Positions 1 to 8,719 of a DNA stretch of 64,000 nt are shown here, in pieces; the stretch's first letter is position 1; each line of letters opens with the position of its first letter. Source of the stretch: Agrobacterium tumefaciens (GTDB lineage: Bacteria > Pseudomonadota > Alphaproteobacteria > Rhizobiales > Rhizobiaceae). The notes below the pieces were generated by a model. It was given only the letters and a program-made list of their open reading frames with translations, ran no database searches and was not told the origin of the DNA. Made by a program: the position numbers and the translations under genes. Location: positions 2,663,001 through 2,727,000 of the forward strand of contig NZ_CP039903.1 of assembly GCF_005221385.1 (NCBI RefSeq), read 5' to 3'.

Positions 1-1265
1 CCTCCGCCGTCAATAGCGGTCGCCTGACGATGCCGAAGCGCAATCAGCTTCTTGCCTCCATGACGCCGGAAGTGGCGCAGCTGGTACTGCGCAACAACTA
101 CCTGCAATCGCTGGCGATCTCGCTGACGGAACGGCTGGGGCTCGCAAACCGCGAAGAGCTTGGCCGCCTGATGGGCGCGCTGGAGGCAACCGGACAGCTG
201 AACCGCAAGGTCGAAACCCTGCCCAGCAATGCCGAATTCAGCGAAAGATATGCCTCTGGCAAGCCGCTGACCCGACCGGAAATCGGTGTGCTTCTGTCCT
301 ATGCCAAGCTGACGCTGTTCGACGCACTGGTGGCAAGCCCGCTGCCGGATGAGCCTTATCTCCAGCATCTTCTGGTCGATTATTTCCCGGCCAAGATGCA
401 GAAGAACTATGCGGACGATATCAAGGCGCATCGTCTGCACCGTGAAATCGTTGCAACCGCACTCGCCAACGCCGTGGTCAACCGCGGTGGCCCGGGCTTC
501 GTGCAGAAACTTGGCGATGCAAGCGGTCTTCTGGCAGCTGACGTCGTCAAGGCGGCCGTCATCGTCGAGGATGGTTTCGGCCTCAAACGTCTGTGGAGTG
601 AGGTCGACGCGCTTGATGGCAAGATCGGGGGGCAAGTCCAGAACGGGCTCTATGCCACCATCGCCCGCATCTTCTCCGATGCAAGCAGGCTTTACCTGCA
701 GACCCGAAGCGTAGGTGCCGCAACAGACGACATGGCGACCGAGATCGAGCGGCTGAAAACCGCCATCAAGACGCTGTCGCCGGCAGCGGCAAAATATCGC
801 CGCGAGCTGGGCGTAACGGAAATCGACGGCATTCCTTCCGCACTTCTGGAAGAGCTGGATACGCTTTCCCTGCTGGTCTATGTACCGGAGATCATGCGTA
901 TCGCCGAAAGTGCGGGCACGACACTTGCCCGTGCCGCCGAAAGCTATGCCACCGTTTCCTCGACCTTCCGTGTGGCACGCCTGCTGGACGCCAGCCAGCG
1001 CATCGCACCGGCCGATCATTACGAGAGCCTGGCTCTTCTGCGCAGTCAGGACCAGATTTCCTCCTCCAGACGCCGGATCGTCATCTCTGCATTGACGGAA
1101 TATGCAAAGGAGAAAGATCCGGTTCAGGCCTGGTATGCCGCCGACCGCGTGCGGGTGAACCGCATCGTCTCCGAGCTGGGTGCGCTCAGCGAAAGCGGCG
1201 ATACCAACCTTGCCCGCCTGACCGTGGCGGCGGGGCTGCTTGGCGATATCGTTCAGGCGCGCTGA
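1..1265 (+). CDS. gdh: NAD-specific glutamate dehydrogenase, C-terminal part (5' truncated)
   Basis: This is the last 420 codons of a much longer protein; the reading frame is open from base 3 to the TGA at 1263-1265, so the gene begins upstream of the window. The visible start (SAVNSGRLTMPKRNQ) and the following helical region match the C-terminus of the large (about 1,600-residue) bacterial NAD-dependent glutamate dehydrogenases, which deaminate glutamate to 2-oxoglutarate oxidatively in the cytoplasm. The catalytic dehydrogenase core is not in the window, so the assignment rests on the C-terminal domain. A strong stem-loop follows the stop codon. Confidence 0.88.
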   Translation, partial: SAVNSGRLTMPKRNQLLASMTPEVAQLVLRNNYLQSLAISLTERLGLANREELGRLMGALEATGQLNRKVETLPSNAEFSERYASGKPLTRPEIGVLLSYAKLTLFDALVASPLPDEPYLQHLLVDYFPAKMQKNYADDIKAHRLHREIVATALANAVVNRGGPGFVQKLGDASGLLAADVVKAAVIVEDGFGLKRLWSEVDALDGKIGGQVQNGLYATIARIFSDASRLYLQTRSVGAATDDMATEIERLKTAIKTLSPAAAKYRRELGVTEIDGIPSALLEELDTLSLLVYVPEIMRIAESAGTTLARAAESYATVSSTFRVARLLDASQRIAPADHYESLALLRSQDQISSSRRRIVISALTEYAKEKDPVQAWYAADRVRVNRIVSELGALSESGDTNLARLTVAAGLLGDIVQAR

Positions 1266-1281
1266 TCGGCAGTCTTAAAAA

Positions 1282-1310
1282 CGCCATCCGGGTTATCGAC
1301 CCGGATGGCG
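1282..1310 (+). terminator. Stem-loop after glutamate dehydrogenase
   Basis: A perfect 12-bp inverted repeat (CGCCATCCGGGT / ACCCGGATGGCG) with a 5-nt loop lies 17 bases after the glutamate dehydrogenase stop. No T-run follows, so it may be a transcript-end stabiliser or a Rho-assisted terminator and not a classical intrinsic one. Confidence 0.6.
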
Positions 1311-1373
1311 ACAAACGAAGCGGATGACCGGCATCCCGCACTCTATCCTCCCGATTATCCGATAGGACGATGA

Positions 1374-2750
1374 ATGACTGTCCCCTCCCAAAACGCGGAA
1401 ACAGTGGTTGCCAAACGCGGCATCTGGGGCTGGGTCATGTTCGACTGGGCGGCACAGCCTTTTTTCACCGTCGTCACCACTTTCGTTTTCGGGCCTTATT
1501 TCGTCGCCCGTCTCACCGATGATCCGATTTCGGCGCAGGCGACATGGAGCAATATGGCGACGGTCTCTTCGATCATCATCGCCCTCTTCTCCCCCATCCT
1601 TGGCTCCATCGCCGACCAGTCCGGCGCACGCAAGCCGTGGATCGCCTTTTTTGCCGTCATCAAGATCGCCAGCCTGTTTTTCCTCTGGTTTGCAGCGCCG
1701 GGCTCACCGCTTGTCCTGCCGATCATCTGTATGATCCTTGCCTCCATCGCGGCGGAATTTTCGATTGTCTTCAACGACTCCATGATGCCGCGACTGACCA
1801 ACCCGCAAAATGTCGGGCGCATTTCCAATCTCGCCTGGGGGCTGGGTTATCTCGGCGGCATGGTGATGCTGATTGCCGTGGTGACGCTTCTGGCCGCCAA
1901 TCCACAAACCGGGGTGACCATCGCCGGTATCAAGCCGCTTTTCGGCCTCGATCCCGCAACCGGTGAGGACGCCAGAATAACCGGCCCCCTCGCCGCCCTC
2001 TGGTACCTCATCTTCATTCTGCCGATGTTTCTGTTGACCCCGGACGCCGACAAGGGCCTGCCCTTCGCAGCAGCGATCCGCTCGGGGCTTGGGGAGCTGA
2101 AGATCACGCTCCGCGAGCTTCGTTACCGCCCTGCGCTGTTGCGGTTCCTGATTGCACGGATGCTCTATCAGGATGGCGTCAATGGCGTTCTCATACTGGG
2201 CGGGGCCTTCGCCGCCGGCATGTTCGGCTGGGCGACAATGGAAATCGGCCTCTTCGGCATTCTCCTCAACATCGTCGCCATCGCGGGTTGTTTTGTGGCC
2301 GGGCGGGTCGATCAGAAACTCGGATCGCGCATCACTATCCTTGTCAGTCTGGTGTTGCTACTGCTCGCCACGCTCGGCATCGTCTCCACGGAAAAGGGCT
2401 CGACCCTGTTTGGCTGGATACAATTATCGACAGCGGATAATGGCGGCATCTTCGCGACAGGCGCGGAAAAAGCCTATCTGCTGTATGGCGTGTTGATCGG
2501 CCTCGCCTTCGGCCCCGTTCAGGCCTCGTCGCGCTCTTATCTCGCCCGCAATATCACCGTGGCAGAAGCGGGCCGTTACTTCGGCATTTACGCGCTTTCC
2601 GGGCGCGCCACGAGTTTCATGGCAACGCTGTCGTTTTCCATAGCAACCACTATAAGCGGCTCCGCCCATATAGGCATGGCCACACTCATCTTATTTCTGG
2701 GGGCAGGTTTCCTGCTCCTGTTGCGCGTGCCGGAAAGAACGGCAGGCTGA
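1374..2750 (+). CDS. MFS transporter, UMF1/Atg22-like family
   Basis: A 458-residue polytopic inner-membrane protein with about twelve hydrophobic segments. The N-terminal sequence with FDWAAQPFFT just before the first membrane span is typical of the UMF1 (Atg22-like) branch of the major facilitator superfamily. The substrate is unknown; members are generally described as putative permeases. The ATG at 1374 follows a modest AGGAC. A second ATG at 1370 is in another frame and is not used. The gene stands alone: the stem-loop after gdh lies upstream, and it converges on phaR with a 60-bp spacer. Confidence 0.8.
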   Translation: MTVPSQNAETVVAKRGIWGWVMFDWAAQPFFTVVTTFVFGPYFVARLTDDPISAQATWSNMATVSSIIIALFSPILGSIADQSGARKPWIAFFAVIKIASLFFLWFAAPGSPLVLPIICMILASIAAEFSIVFNDSMMPRLTNPQNVGRISNLAWGLGYLGGMVMLIAVVTLLAANPQTGVTIAGIKPLFGLDPATGEDARITGPLAALWYLIFILPMFLLTPDADKGLPFAAAIRSGLGELKITLRELRYRPALLRFLIARMLYQDGVNGVLILGGAFAAGMFGWATMEIGLFGILLNIVAIAGCFVAGRVDQKLGSRITILVSLVLLLLATLGIVSTEKGSTLFGWIQLSTADNGGIFATGAEKAYLLYGVLIGLAFGPVQASSRSYLARNITVAEAGRYFGIYALSGRATSFMATLSFSIATTISGSAHIGMATLILFLGAGFLLLLRVPERTAG

Positions 2751-2810
2751 AAGCCAGAAGCAGCAGCCGATGCGGTGGTCAAGTCCAGCATCGGCCAGAA
2801 TGACGCAGAA

Positions 2811-3386
2811 TCAGAGCTGATCCAGTTTTTGCTGCAATGCGCGCAGCTGCGCCTTCAGCTCATCGATTTCGGACGCATTCGGCTTGCGGGTTTCCTTCGG
2901 CGCCTGCGGCATTGCGAAAGGCGTAAAACCCTGCATCGCCTGTCGGAACAGTTCCGTGTTGCGGCGGATCTGCTCTTCCATCATTTGCAGCGGTGCCTGA
3001 AAATTGCGGGCAAGCGAACCGTCGCCAAACGCCTTGGACATATGTTCCTGCATCTGACTCTGCTGATCCGAGAATGTCTTCATCGAATGTTCGAGAAATG
3101 TCGGCACGACCATCTGCATCTGGTCGCCGTAATAGGAGATCAACTGCCGCAGAAACGCCGTCGGCAGCAACGTATTACCGGTTTTGGCTTCCTGTTCGAC
3201 GATGATCTGCGTCAGAACCGCATGGGTGATGTCTTCGGACGACTTGGCGTCCTGAACCTTGAAGTCCTCGCCGCGCTTGACCATCTGCGCCAGATCGTCG
3301 AGCGTCACATAAGTGCTGGTGCCGGTATTATAGAGCCGCCGGTTGGCGTATTTTTTAATGATTGTTTCGCCGTCGTGTTTCGCCAT
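2811..3386 (-). CDS. phaR: Polyhydroxyalkanoate synthesis repressor PhaR
   Basis: A 191-residue regulator that in Rhizobiales represses PHB and phasin genes and senses PHB granules. The N-terminal PHB/PHA accumulation regulator domain is clear (IKKYANRRLYNTGTSTYVTL, about residues 10-29), followed by a DNA-binding/granule-binding region and a C-terminal coiled-coil-like stretch (DELKAQLRALQQKL). The frame is open upstream to 3614, but the ATG at 3386 is chosen because GAGGAGG precedes it and family members begin MAKxDGE. It is divergent from phaA, the usual arrangement, and shares a 243-bp regulatory spacer with it. Confidence 0.92.
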   Translation of the reverse strand: MAKHDGETIIKKYANRRLYNTGTSTYVTLDDLAQMVKRGEDFKVQDAKSSEDITHAVLTQIIVEQEAKTGNTLLPTAFLRQLISYYGDQMQMVVPTFLEHSMKTFSDQQSQMQEHMSKAFGDGSLARNFQAPLQMMEEQIRRNTELFRQAMQGFTPFAMPQAPKETRKPNASEIDELKAQLRALQQKLDQL

Positions 3387-3629
3387 GCCCGCCTCCTCGC
3401 GATGATGGTATTTTCTTGTTTTTTGGTGTTCTTGCTCTTCCCGTCGCAAAGTGTATGCGCAAAACAAGCCCTCTGACAAATGTTTTGTGCATCGCAACAG
3501 TTTGTTTTTTGCGCAGCAATTTTCCGCAAGATTCCCGAGTGATTTAGCAACATCTTTTAAAGCAACTTTCGGCATTTGACTTGTATTGAAAGCTTTGCCA
3601 GTCTCCGCCCGCATGTGAGGAGAATAGAG
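3387..3629. promoter_or_regulatory. phaR-phaA divergent regulatory region with TGCGCA inverted repeat
   Basis: This AT-richer spacer separates the divergent phaR and phaA starts. It contains TGCGCAAAACAAG (3456-3468) and, inverted, TTGTTTTTTGCGCA (3502-3515), with a further TGTGCA/GCAACA element near 3486-3499. PhaR proteins are known to bind TGC-rich sites, so these are plausible PhaR operators for autoregulation and control of phaA. The operator assignment is inference; the repeats are seen directly. Confidence 0.45.
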
Positions 3630-4811
3630 ATGACCCTGCCTTCAATCGTGATTGCCAGCGCCGCGCGCACCGCCGTCGGTTCCTTCAATGGCCACTTCGC
3701 CAACACGCCTGCCCACGAGCTGGGGGCAACCGTCATCAATGCCGTGCTGGAACGCGCGGGTGTTGCGGCAAATGAAATCGATGAAGTCATTCTCGGTCAG
3801 GTGCTGACGGCGGGCGAAGGGCAGAACCCCGCGCGGCAGGCGGCCATGAAAGCCGGCATACCGCAGGAAGCGACCGCCTTCGGCATCAATCAGCTCTGCG
3901 GATCCGGCCTGCGCGCCGTGGCGCTGGGCATGCAGCAGATCGTGACCGGCGATGCAGCCATCGTCATTGCAGGCGGGCAGGAATCCATGTCCATGGCGCC
4001 TCACTGCGCTCATTTACGCGGCGGTGTGAAGATGGGCGATTTCAAGATGATCGACACCATGCTGAAAGATGGCCTCACCGACGCCTTTTACGGCTACCAC
4101 ATGGGCATCACTGCTGAAAACATTGCCCGCCAATGGCAACTTTCCCGCGACGAGCAGGACCAATTCGCCGTCGCATCGCAAAACAAGGCCGAAGCCGCGC
4201 AAAGCGCCGGCCGTTTTGCAGACGAGATCGTGGCTTTCACGGTGAAGGGCCGTAAGGCCGATATCGTCATTGATACAGATGAGCATATCCGCGCCGGGGC
4301 TTCGCTGGAAACCATGGCCAAGCTGCGCCCCGCCTTCGACAAGGAAGGGACGGTCACGGCCGGCAACGCCTCCGGTCTGAACGATGGCGCCGCCGCCACG
4401 CTTTTGATGTCGGAACAGGAAGCAGGAAAGCGTGGCATTAGGCCGCTCGCCCGTATCGCCTCCTGGGCGACGGCAGGCGTCGATCCGCAGATCATGGGCA
4501 CCGGCCCCATCCCCGCCTCCCGCAAGGCGCTGGCCAAGGCCGGCTGGTCGATCAGCGATATTGGCCTTGTGGAAGCCAACGAAGCCTTTGCAGCCCAATC
4601 CTGCGCGGTCGTGCGCGAACTGGGCCTCGATCCCGATATCGTCAACGTCAATGGCGGGGCGATTGCCATCGGCCATCCGATCGGCGCTTCCGGTGCACGC
4701 GTCCTGAATACGCTGATTTTCGAAATGCGCCGCCGTAACGTGTCGAAGGGTCTCGCAACGCTCTGCATCGGCGGCGGCATGGGTGTCGCCATGTGCATCG
4801 AAGCGCTCTGA
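3630..4811 (+). CDS. phaA: Acetyl-CoA acetyltransferase (beta-ketothiolase)
   Basis: A 393-residue thiolase that condenses two acetyl-CoA to acetoacetyl-CoA, the first step of polyhydroxybutyrate synthesis. The acyl-accepting Cys lies in NQLCGSG near residue 88, the catalytic His in GHPIGASG near residue 348, and the second Cys in LCIGGGMG near the C-terminus, all at the positions usual for biosynthetic thiolases. The frame extends upstream, but the ATG at 3630 is preceded by GTGAGGAGAA and gives the normal family N-terminus. It is followed after 170 bp by phaB; the PHB polymerase genes are not in this window. Confidence 0.95.
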   Translation: MTLPSIVIASAARTAVGSFNGHFANTPAHELGATVINAVLERAGVAANEIDEVILGQVLTAGEGQNPARQAAMKAGIPQEATAFGINQLCGSGLRAVALGMQQIVTGDAAIVIAGGQESMSMAPHCAHLRGGVKMGDFKMIDTMLKDGLTDAFYGYHMGITAENIARQWQLSRDEQDQFAVASQNKAEAAQSAGRFADEIVAFTVKGRKADIVIDTDEHIRAGASLETMAKLRPAFDKEGTVTAGNASGLNDGAAATLLMSEQEAGKRGIRPLARIASWATAGVDPQIMGTGPIPASRKALAKAGWSISDIGLVEANEAFAAQSCAVVRELGLDPDIVNVNGGAIAIGHPIGASGARVLNTLIFEMRRRNVSKGLATLCIGGGMGVAMCIEAL

Positions 4812-4981
4812 AAACCGCCGCACGACTTGCCAAAAAGCAATTCCGGTTCAGTGCACAATAGGGTAGAAGCAGCCTCCCATTGGCCGCATTTCTATGGCCG
4901 TTGAGCACGACGAACGAGTTCTGCAATAGTTGGGAGCGCTCGCATATTGAGACGCTTCGTTGACAGGTCATGGAGGCCGAT

Positions 4982-5707
4982 ATGAGCCGGGTTGCTTTGA
5001 TTTCCGGCGGGACGAGCGGCATAGGTGCTGCAATCGCCCGCACCCTGCAGGCGGCCGGCTATCGCGTGGCCGTCAACTATGCCTTCACGACCGACAGGGC
5101 GGAAGCATTCCAGAAAGAAACCGGCATCCCTGCTTTTCAGTGGGACGTTCGAGATTACGACGCCTGCGTCGACGGCATTGCAAAGGTGGAAGAGACCTTC
5201 GGTCCCGTCGAGGTTCTTGTCAACAACGCCGGCATCACCCGCGATGCGATGTTTCACAAGATGTCGCCGCAGCAATGGCGCGAGGTGATCGACACCAATC
5301 TCACCGGCGTCTTCAACATGACGCATCCGGTCTGGCCGGGCATGCGAGATCGCGGCTTTGGCCGCATCGTCAACATTTCCTCCATCAATGGCCAGAAGGG
5401 CCAGGCGGGGCAAGCCAACTATTCCGCCTCCAAAGCAGGCGATATCGGCTTCACCAAGGCGCTCGCCCAGGAAGGCGCCAGCCGCAACATCACCGTCAAC
5501 GCCATCTGCCCCGGCTATATCGGCACCGAGATGGTGAGAGCGATACCGGAAAAAGTACTTGCCGAACGGATCGTCCCGCAGATTCCGGTCGGGCGGCTGG
5601 GCGAACCGGAAGAAATTGCCCGTTGCGTCCTGTTTCTCGTTTCCGACGAGGCGGGCTTCATCACCGGTTCCACCATGACGGCCAATGGCGGGCAATATTT
5701 CGCCTGA
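4982..5707 (+). CDS. phaB: Acetoacetyl-CoA reductase
   Basis: A 241-residue short-chain dehydrogenase that reduces acetoacetyl-CoA to (R)-3-hydroxybutyryl-CoA with NADPH for PHB synthesis. The cofactor motif GGTSGIG is near residue 9, NNAG near residue 84, the catalytic Ser in NISSINGQ near residue 138 and the YxxxK motif as YSASK near residue 151. An ATG at 4970 would add four residues; the ATG at 4982 is preferred because GGAGG lies five bases upstream and the length matches the PhaB family. Its position downstream of phaA supports the specific assignment over FabG. Confidence 0.93.
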   Translation: MSRVALISGGTSGIGAAIARTLQAAGYRVAVNYAFTTDRAEAFQKETGIPAFQWDVRDYDACVDGIAKVEETFGPVEVLVNNAGITRDAMFHKMSPQQWREVIDTNLTGVFNMTHPVWPGMRDRGFGRIVNISSINGQKGQAGQANYSASKAGDIGFTKALAQEGASRNITVNAICPGYIGTEMVRAIPEKVLAERIVPQIPVGRLGEPEEIARCVLFLVSDEAGFITGSTMTANGGQYFA

Positions 5708-5857
5708 GATCGGCTGCTCTTCACTTAGGCGACAGCTAAATCAGTAAACTTTTCGTGATGATTACTCCGGTAATATTGCCAAGCACAAAAACTTGAGCAC
5801 GAAACACTGGAAAGTATCACACGCTAAACCAATGAAAATACGATAGTTTTTGTATAG

Positions 5858-5876
5858 TTTAGAATGAGTCTAGAAA
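5858..5876. promoter_or_regulatory. ICE-like (Irr) inverted repeat upstream of bfd
   Basis: The sequence TTTAGAATGAGTCTAGAAA is an imperfect palindrome resembling the iron-control element recognised by Irr in Rhizobiales (TTTAGAA...TTCTAAA type). It lies about 100 bp before the bfd start in an AT-rich 267-bp spacer. The iron-storage context fits Irr control, but the match is imperfect and no binding can be shown from sequence. Confidence 0.4.
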
Positions 5877-5906
5877 TTCCACGCCGATTCAAAAAAGAGG
5901 TTTTTC

Positions 5907-5936
5907 TTGACATTTGGTGTCCTGTTTTGGTTTAAG
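5907..5936 (+). promoter_or_regulatory. Candidate promoter of bfd-bfr
   Basis: A TTGACA at 5907-5912 is followed after 17-18 bases by GTTTAA/TTTAAG, a plausible sigma-70-type promoter about 40 bp upstream of the bfd start. The -35 element is perfect and the -10 element is weak. Confidence 0.4.
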
Positions 5937-5974
5937 AACGAAAACAACGTGTTGCGTCATACAGGCAGTCCATC

Positions 5975-6286
5975 ATGCTGGTTTGCAGCTGCAATTACAT
6001 CACTGATCACGATATCCGGGACGTTATCAACGAACTCCTCGACGAGGACTGTTGGCAGCTGATCGTTCCGGCGAAAGTGTATCACGCCATGGAAAAACGT
6101 GGTCGCTGCTGCGGCTGTTTCCCGACCGTTGTCGACCTGATCATCAAGACCACCGAAGAATATCACGCCCGTCGCCACTCGACTGAGGCCGATGTTTTTG
6201 ATTTTATGTCCCGCCTGAAGCGATTCCATGAAGAGAACAGGAGAGCGGACATTGAAAGGCGACAAAAAAGTCATCGAGCGGCTTAA
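5975..6286 (+). CDS. bfd: Bacterioferritin-associated ferredoxin
   Basis: A 103-residue BFD-like [2Fe-2S] protein. The cluster ligands are visible as C4-x-C6 and, about 40 residues later, C45-x2-C48 (CCGC), the BFD domain pattern. The protein is thought to donate electrons to bacterioferritin for release of stored iron. It is longer than the E. coli protein (64 residues), with a charged C-terminal tail that overlaps the bfr reading frame by 35 bp. Its ATG begins an MLVCSC N-terminus typical of the family. An Irr-like box and a TTGACA element lie upstream. Confidence 0.9.
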   Translation: MLVCSCNYITDHDIRDVINELLDEDCWQLIVPAKVYHAMEKRGRCCGCFPTVVDLIIKTTEEYHARRHSTEADVFDFMSRLKRFHEENRRADIERRQKSHRAA

Positions 6287-6737
6287 CGAGGCCCTTTTTC
6301 TCGAACTCGGTGCGGTGAACCAATATTGGCTTCATTACCGGCTGCTGAACGACTGGGGCTACACCAAGCTCGCAAAGAAGGAGCGCGCTGAATCCATCGA
6401 AGAGATGCAGCACGCCGACAAGATCATCGATCGTATCATCTTCCTCGAAGGCCATCCCAACCTTCAGACACTGGCTCCGCTGCGCATCGGCCAGAACGTC
6501 AAGGAAGTACTGGAAGCAGACCTGGCGGGCGAATACGACGCACGGACCTCTTACAAGAAGTCGCGTGACATCTGTTCCGAGGCCGGAGACTACGTCTCCA
6601 TGAAGCTGTTTGAAGCCCTGCTGATCGACGAAGAAGGCCATATCGACTTCCTCGAAACCCAGCTCGATCTGCTCGGCAAGATCGGCGTGGAAAAATATGG
6701 TCAGCTCAACGCCGATTCCGCCAACGAAGCAGAATAA
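6252..6737 (+). CDS. bfr: Bacterioferritin (TTG start)
   Basis: A 161-residue haem-containing ferritin that assembles into a 24-mer iron-storage shell. I choose the TTG at 6252 because a CAGGAGAG Shine-Dalgarno sequence precedes it and the protein then begins MKGDKK as in other bacterioferritins. With this numbering the ferroxidase ligands fall at E18, Y25, E51 and H54, the haem-ligand Met at M52, and the C-terminal helix carries DEEGH near residue 127. An upstream ATG at 6228 would add eight residues. The start lies inside bfd, suggesting translational coupling. Confidence 0.93.
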   Translation: MKGDKKVIERLNEALFLELGAVNQYWLHYRLLNDWGYTKLAKKERAESIEEMQHADKIIDRIIFLEGHPNLQTLAPLRIGQNVKEVLEADLAGEYDARTSYKKSRDICSEAGDYVSMKLFEALLIDEEGHIDFLETQLDLLGKIGVEKYGQLNADSANEAE

Positions 6738-6759
6738 GCTTTCGACATTGGACAAGGAA

Positions 6760-6790
6760 AAGGCGGCCATTGGCCGCCTTTTTATTTATT
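6760..6790. terminator. Bidirectional terminator between bfr and rppH
   Basis: AAGGCGGCC / GGCCGCCTT with a 3-nt loop is followed by TTTATTTATT on the plus strand, and an A-rich flank gives T residues on the minus strand. It fits termination of both convergent genes. Confidence 0.8.
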
Positions 6791-7298
6791 TGCCGGAGAG
6801 GTGCCGGAACTCTGCCACCACCTGCTCGTAGACCCCGCGCTTGAACGGCACGATCAATTCCGGAAGGCTTTCCATCGGCTTCCAGCCCCAGGCATCAAAT
6901 TCTGCCGTATGGCCCGTCGGCGGCGGGTCAATCTGGATTTCACTTTCGTCGCCTTCGAAACGGAAAGCGAACCAGCGCTGCGCCTGCCCACGATATTTGC
7001 CCCTTAAACCGATGCCGATCAGTTCGGGCGGCAGATCGTAGTTGATCCAGTCACTCGCTTCCGCAAGCAGAGTCACCGTCTTCATTCCGGTTTCTTCGTA
7101 AAGTTCACGAATGGCGGCCGTCAAGGGCCGCTCACCATCGTCGATGCCGCCCTGCGGCATCTGCCACAATTGCGGTGAGCCGTCATATTCGGAATTGCCT
7201 TCACTGATGCGCCGGCCGGCCCAGACAAGGCCTTCGGCGTTGAGAACCATTATTCCCGCGCAGGGGCGGTAAGGCAAATCTTCTGCTTTGATTGTCAT
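6786..7298 (-). CDS. rppH: RNA pyrophosphohydrolase (Nudix)
   Basis: A 170-residue Nudix hydrolase that removes pyrophosphate from the 5' end of mRNAs and so starts degradation. The Nudix box is complete: GGIDDGE followed by RELYEETG (G-x5-E-x7-R-E-x2-E-E-x-G). The N-terminal YRPCAGIMV and the WQMPQGG segment before the box are characteristic of RppH/NudH. The frame is open to 7433, but the ATG at 7298 gives the family N-terminus; no strong Shine-Dalgarno is visible. It lies 56 bp downstream of the polysaccharide deacetylase-like gene on the same strand. Confidence 0.92.
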   Translation of the reverse strand: MTIKAEDLPYRPCAGIMVLNAEGLVWAGRRISEGNSEYDGSPQLWQMPQGGIDDGERPLTAAIRELYEETGMKTVTLLAEASDWINYDLPPELIGIGLRGKYRGQAQRWFAFRFEGDESEIQIDPPPTGHTAEFDAWGWKPMESLPELIVPFKRGVYEQVVAEFRHLSGK

Positions 7299-7354
7299 AG
7301 GAAACCCGCATTGCTGAGCGCCGCAAAAGCGCATGAAATGGCCGCGCAGAAGGT

Positions 7355-8554
7355 TTACTGCCCCGCCTGCTGCGAAACAAGCGCAGAAACGCCAACGATC
7401 TCGATACCGCGCCCGCCCGCTTCCCGCGACCATTTGGAGATGGCGGCGATGCTTTCGTCGAAAGCCGAAGCCACACCGATCGCCTGGCCGTTGCGGCGTG
7501 CAATTCGCTCCAGCTCATCCAGCTTACGCAGGATGGCGCTTTCAGTCACTTCGCCATCAAGCAGAACATCGGCAAAACCCTGCGGCGCGGAGATCGCCTT
7601 GGCAATCCCGCCGCTCAACGACTGTGCCGATGAAGCATCATCCAGAAACAGCAGCCCGCGCTTGCCGATATCGCGCATCACCGGCTCCAGCGCCGCCTGT
7701 TCAGCAAGGAAACGCCCACCAAGATAGTTCATGATGCCGGTGTAATTGGTGATTTTTGCCATGGAGCGATGCAGCCGGTCGATGTTGACCTTCGCAGGAT
7801 CGCCGGCCAGCAGCGTGTCCGGTCCGGGATTGGTGCCAGGATAACCGAAAGGCTCCAGCGGTATCTGCAGAAGGATTTCATGGCCCTCTCGGCGCCCTTC
7901 CTGCATCCAGCGCTGCAGGCTGTTGCCGCTTGCGGCAAAACCAAGCGTCACCTCCGGTGGCAGATCGCGAATGGCCTTTTGCGAACCCGTCTGGCTAAGG
8001 CCAAGACCGCCGACGACGATTGCCACCCGAGTGCCACGGGCACCCGACCAGGGCCTTGCATATTGCTCCATCGGCCGCAGGCCATCGGCGCCAACGACCG
8101 GCAGCCGTCCGAATGCGGACTCTTCCAGCAACTCCTCATTGGGACGAGTGGCCATGCGCGGGTCCTGACCATAGGTCTGGCCACTCATCAACACCGGCCC
8201 ATTGCCATCGCGGGGTCTCGGAGAATAGACCGATACGACATTGCCGTCCGGCATGGTTTCCCGGTTGATATTGGCGCCAGACCGGCCGCCTTCCGGTTTC
8301 AGGCCGGCCGTCTCAGCAGAACCGGCCCCATCGGCAACCGCCGTTTCAGGCGTGCTGTGGGGCGGCTGCGGTTGAACATCCGGCCCGGGGGCCGTCTTCT
8401 GCAGATTGCCTGGCGAAAGCGCCGTATAGACGGAGAGCCCGCCGATAGAGAAAACCGCAAGCACGGACAAAACCATAATGACGGAAAAGCGCCGGTTGAT
8501 ACCGACGCTTTTTTTCTGACGACCCAGAAGCGGTTTTCGCAGGTCCGAAGGCAA
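7355..8554 (-). CDS. Divergent polysaccharide deacetylase family protein (DUF610/YibQ-like)
   Basis: A 399-residue protein with an N-terminal membrane anchor (about residues 22-45), a low-complexity proline/glycine-rich linker to about residue 140, and a C-terminal divergent polysaccharide-deacetylase fold starting near [12 protein letters not shown]. This family often sits beside ctpA and envC genes in alphaproteobacteria and is presumed to act in the periplasm on the cell wall; the substrate is unknown. The start is a TTG at 8554 giving MPSDLRKPL, which resembles homologues beginning MxxDLxKPLG. No ATG is available nearby in frame. Confidence 0.78.
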   Translation of the reverse strand: MPSDLRKPLLGRQKKSVGINRRFSVIMVLSVLAVFSIGGLSVYTALSPGNLQKTAPGPDVQPQPPHSTPETAVADGAGSAETAGLKPEGGRSGANINRETMPDGNVVSVYSPRPRDGNGPVLMSGQTYGQDPRMATRPNEELLEESAFGRLPVVGADGLRPMEQYARPWSGARGTRVAIVVGGLGLSQTGSQKAIRDLPPEVTLGFAASGNSLQRWMQEGRREGHEILLQIPLEPFGYPGTNPGPDTLLAGDPAKVNIDRLHRSMAKITNYTGIMNYLGGRFLAEQAALEPVMRDIGKRGLLFLDDASSAQSLSGGIAKAISAPQGFADVLLDGEVTESAILRKLDELERIARRNGQAIGVASAFDESIAAISKWSREAGGRGIEIVGVSALVSQQAGQ

Positions 8555-8686
8555 TGAACGGTCCGTCCAAACGGTCGAAGCATGTCACACAAAACTACGC
8601 GGTGGTTTGCGATAACGACATGCGGAAAAACAGGGACTTAAAGCAAAAGCAGCCAATCTGGAAATCGCGACCCGCTTTAAGCAATC

Positions 8687-8714
8687 GAAAAAATGCGCCG
8701 GCTGGCCGGCGCAT
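8687..8714 (-). terminator. Intrinsic terminator after ctpA
   Basis: On the minus strand ATGCGCCGGC / GCCGGCGCAT is followed by TTTTTT, just after the ctpA stop codon. This is a canonical terminator and implies that the downstream deacetylase-like gene has its own promoter or relies on read-through. Confidence 0.85.
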
Positions 8715-8719
8715 CTATC

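Noticed and set aside
8346..8588. Overlapping short frames at the start of the polysaccharide deacetylase-like gene as a possible separate small gene or frameshift
   Set aside because: The main frame is continuous through the membrane anchor and the TTG start matches homologues, so no frameshift is needed.
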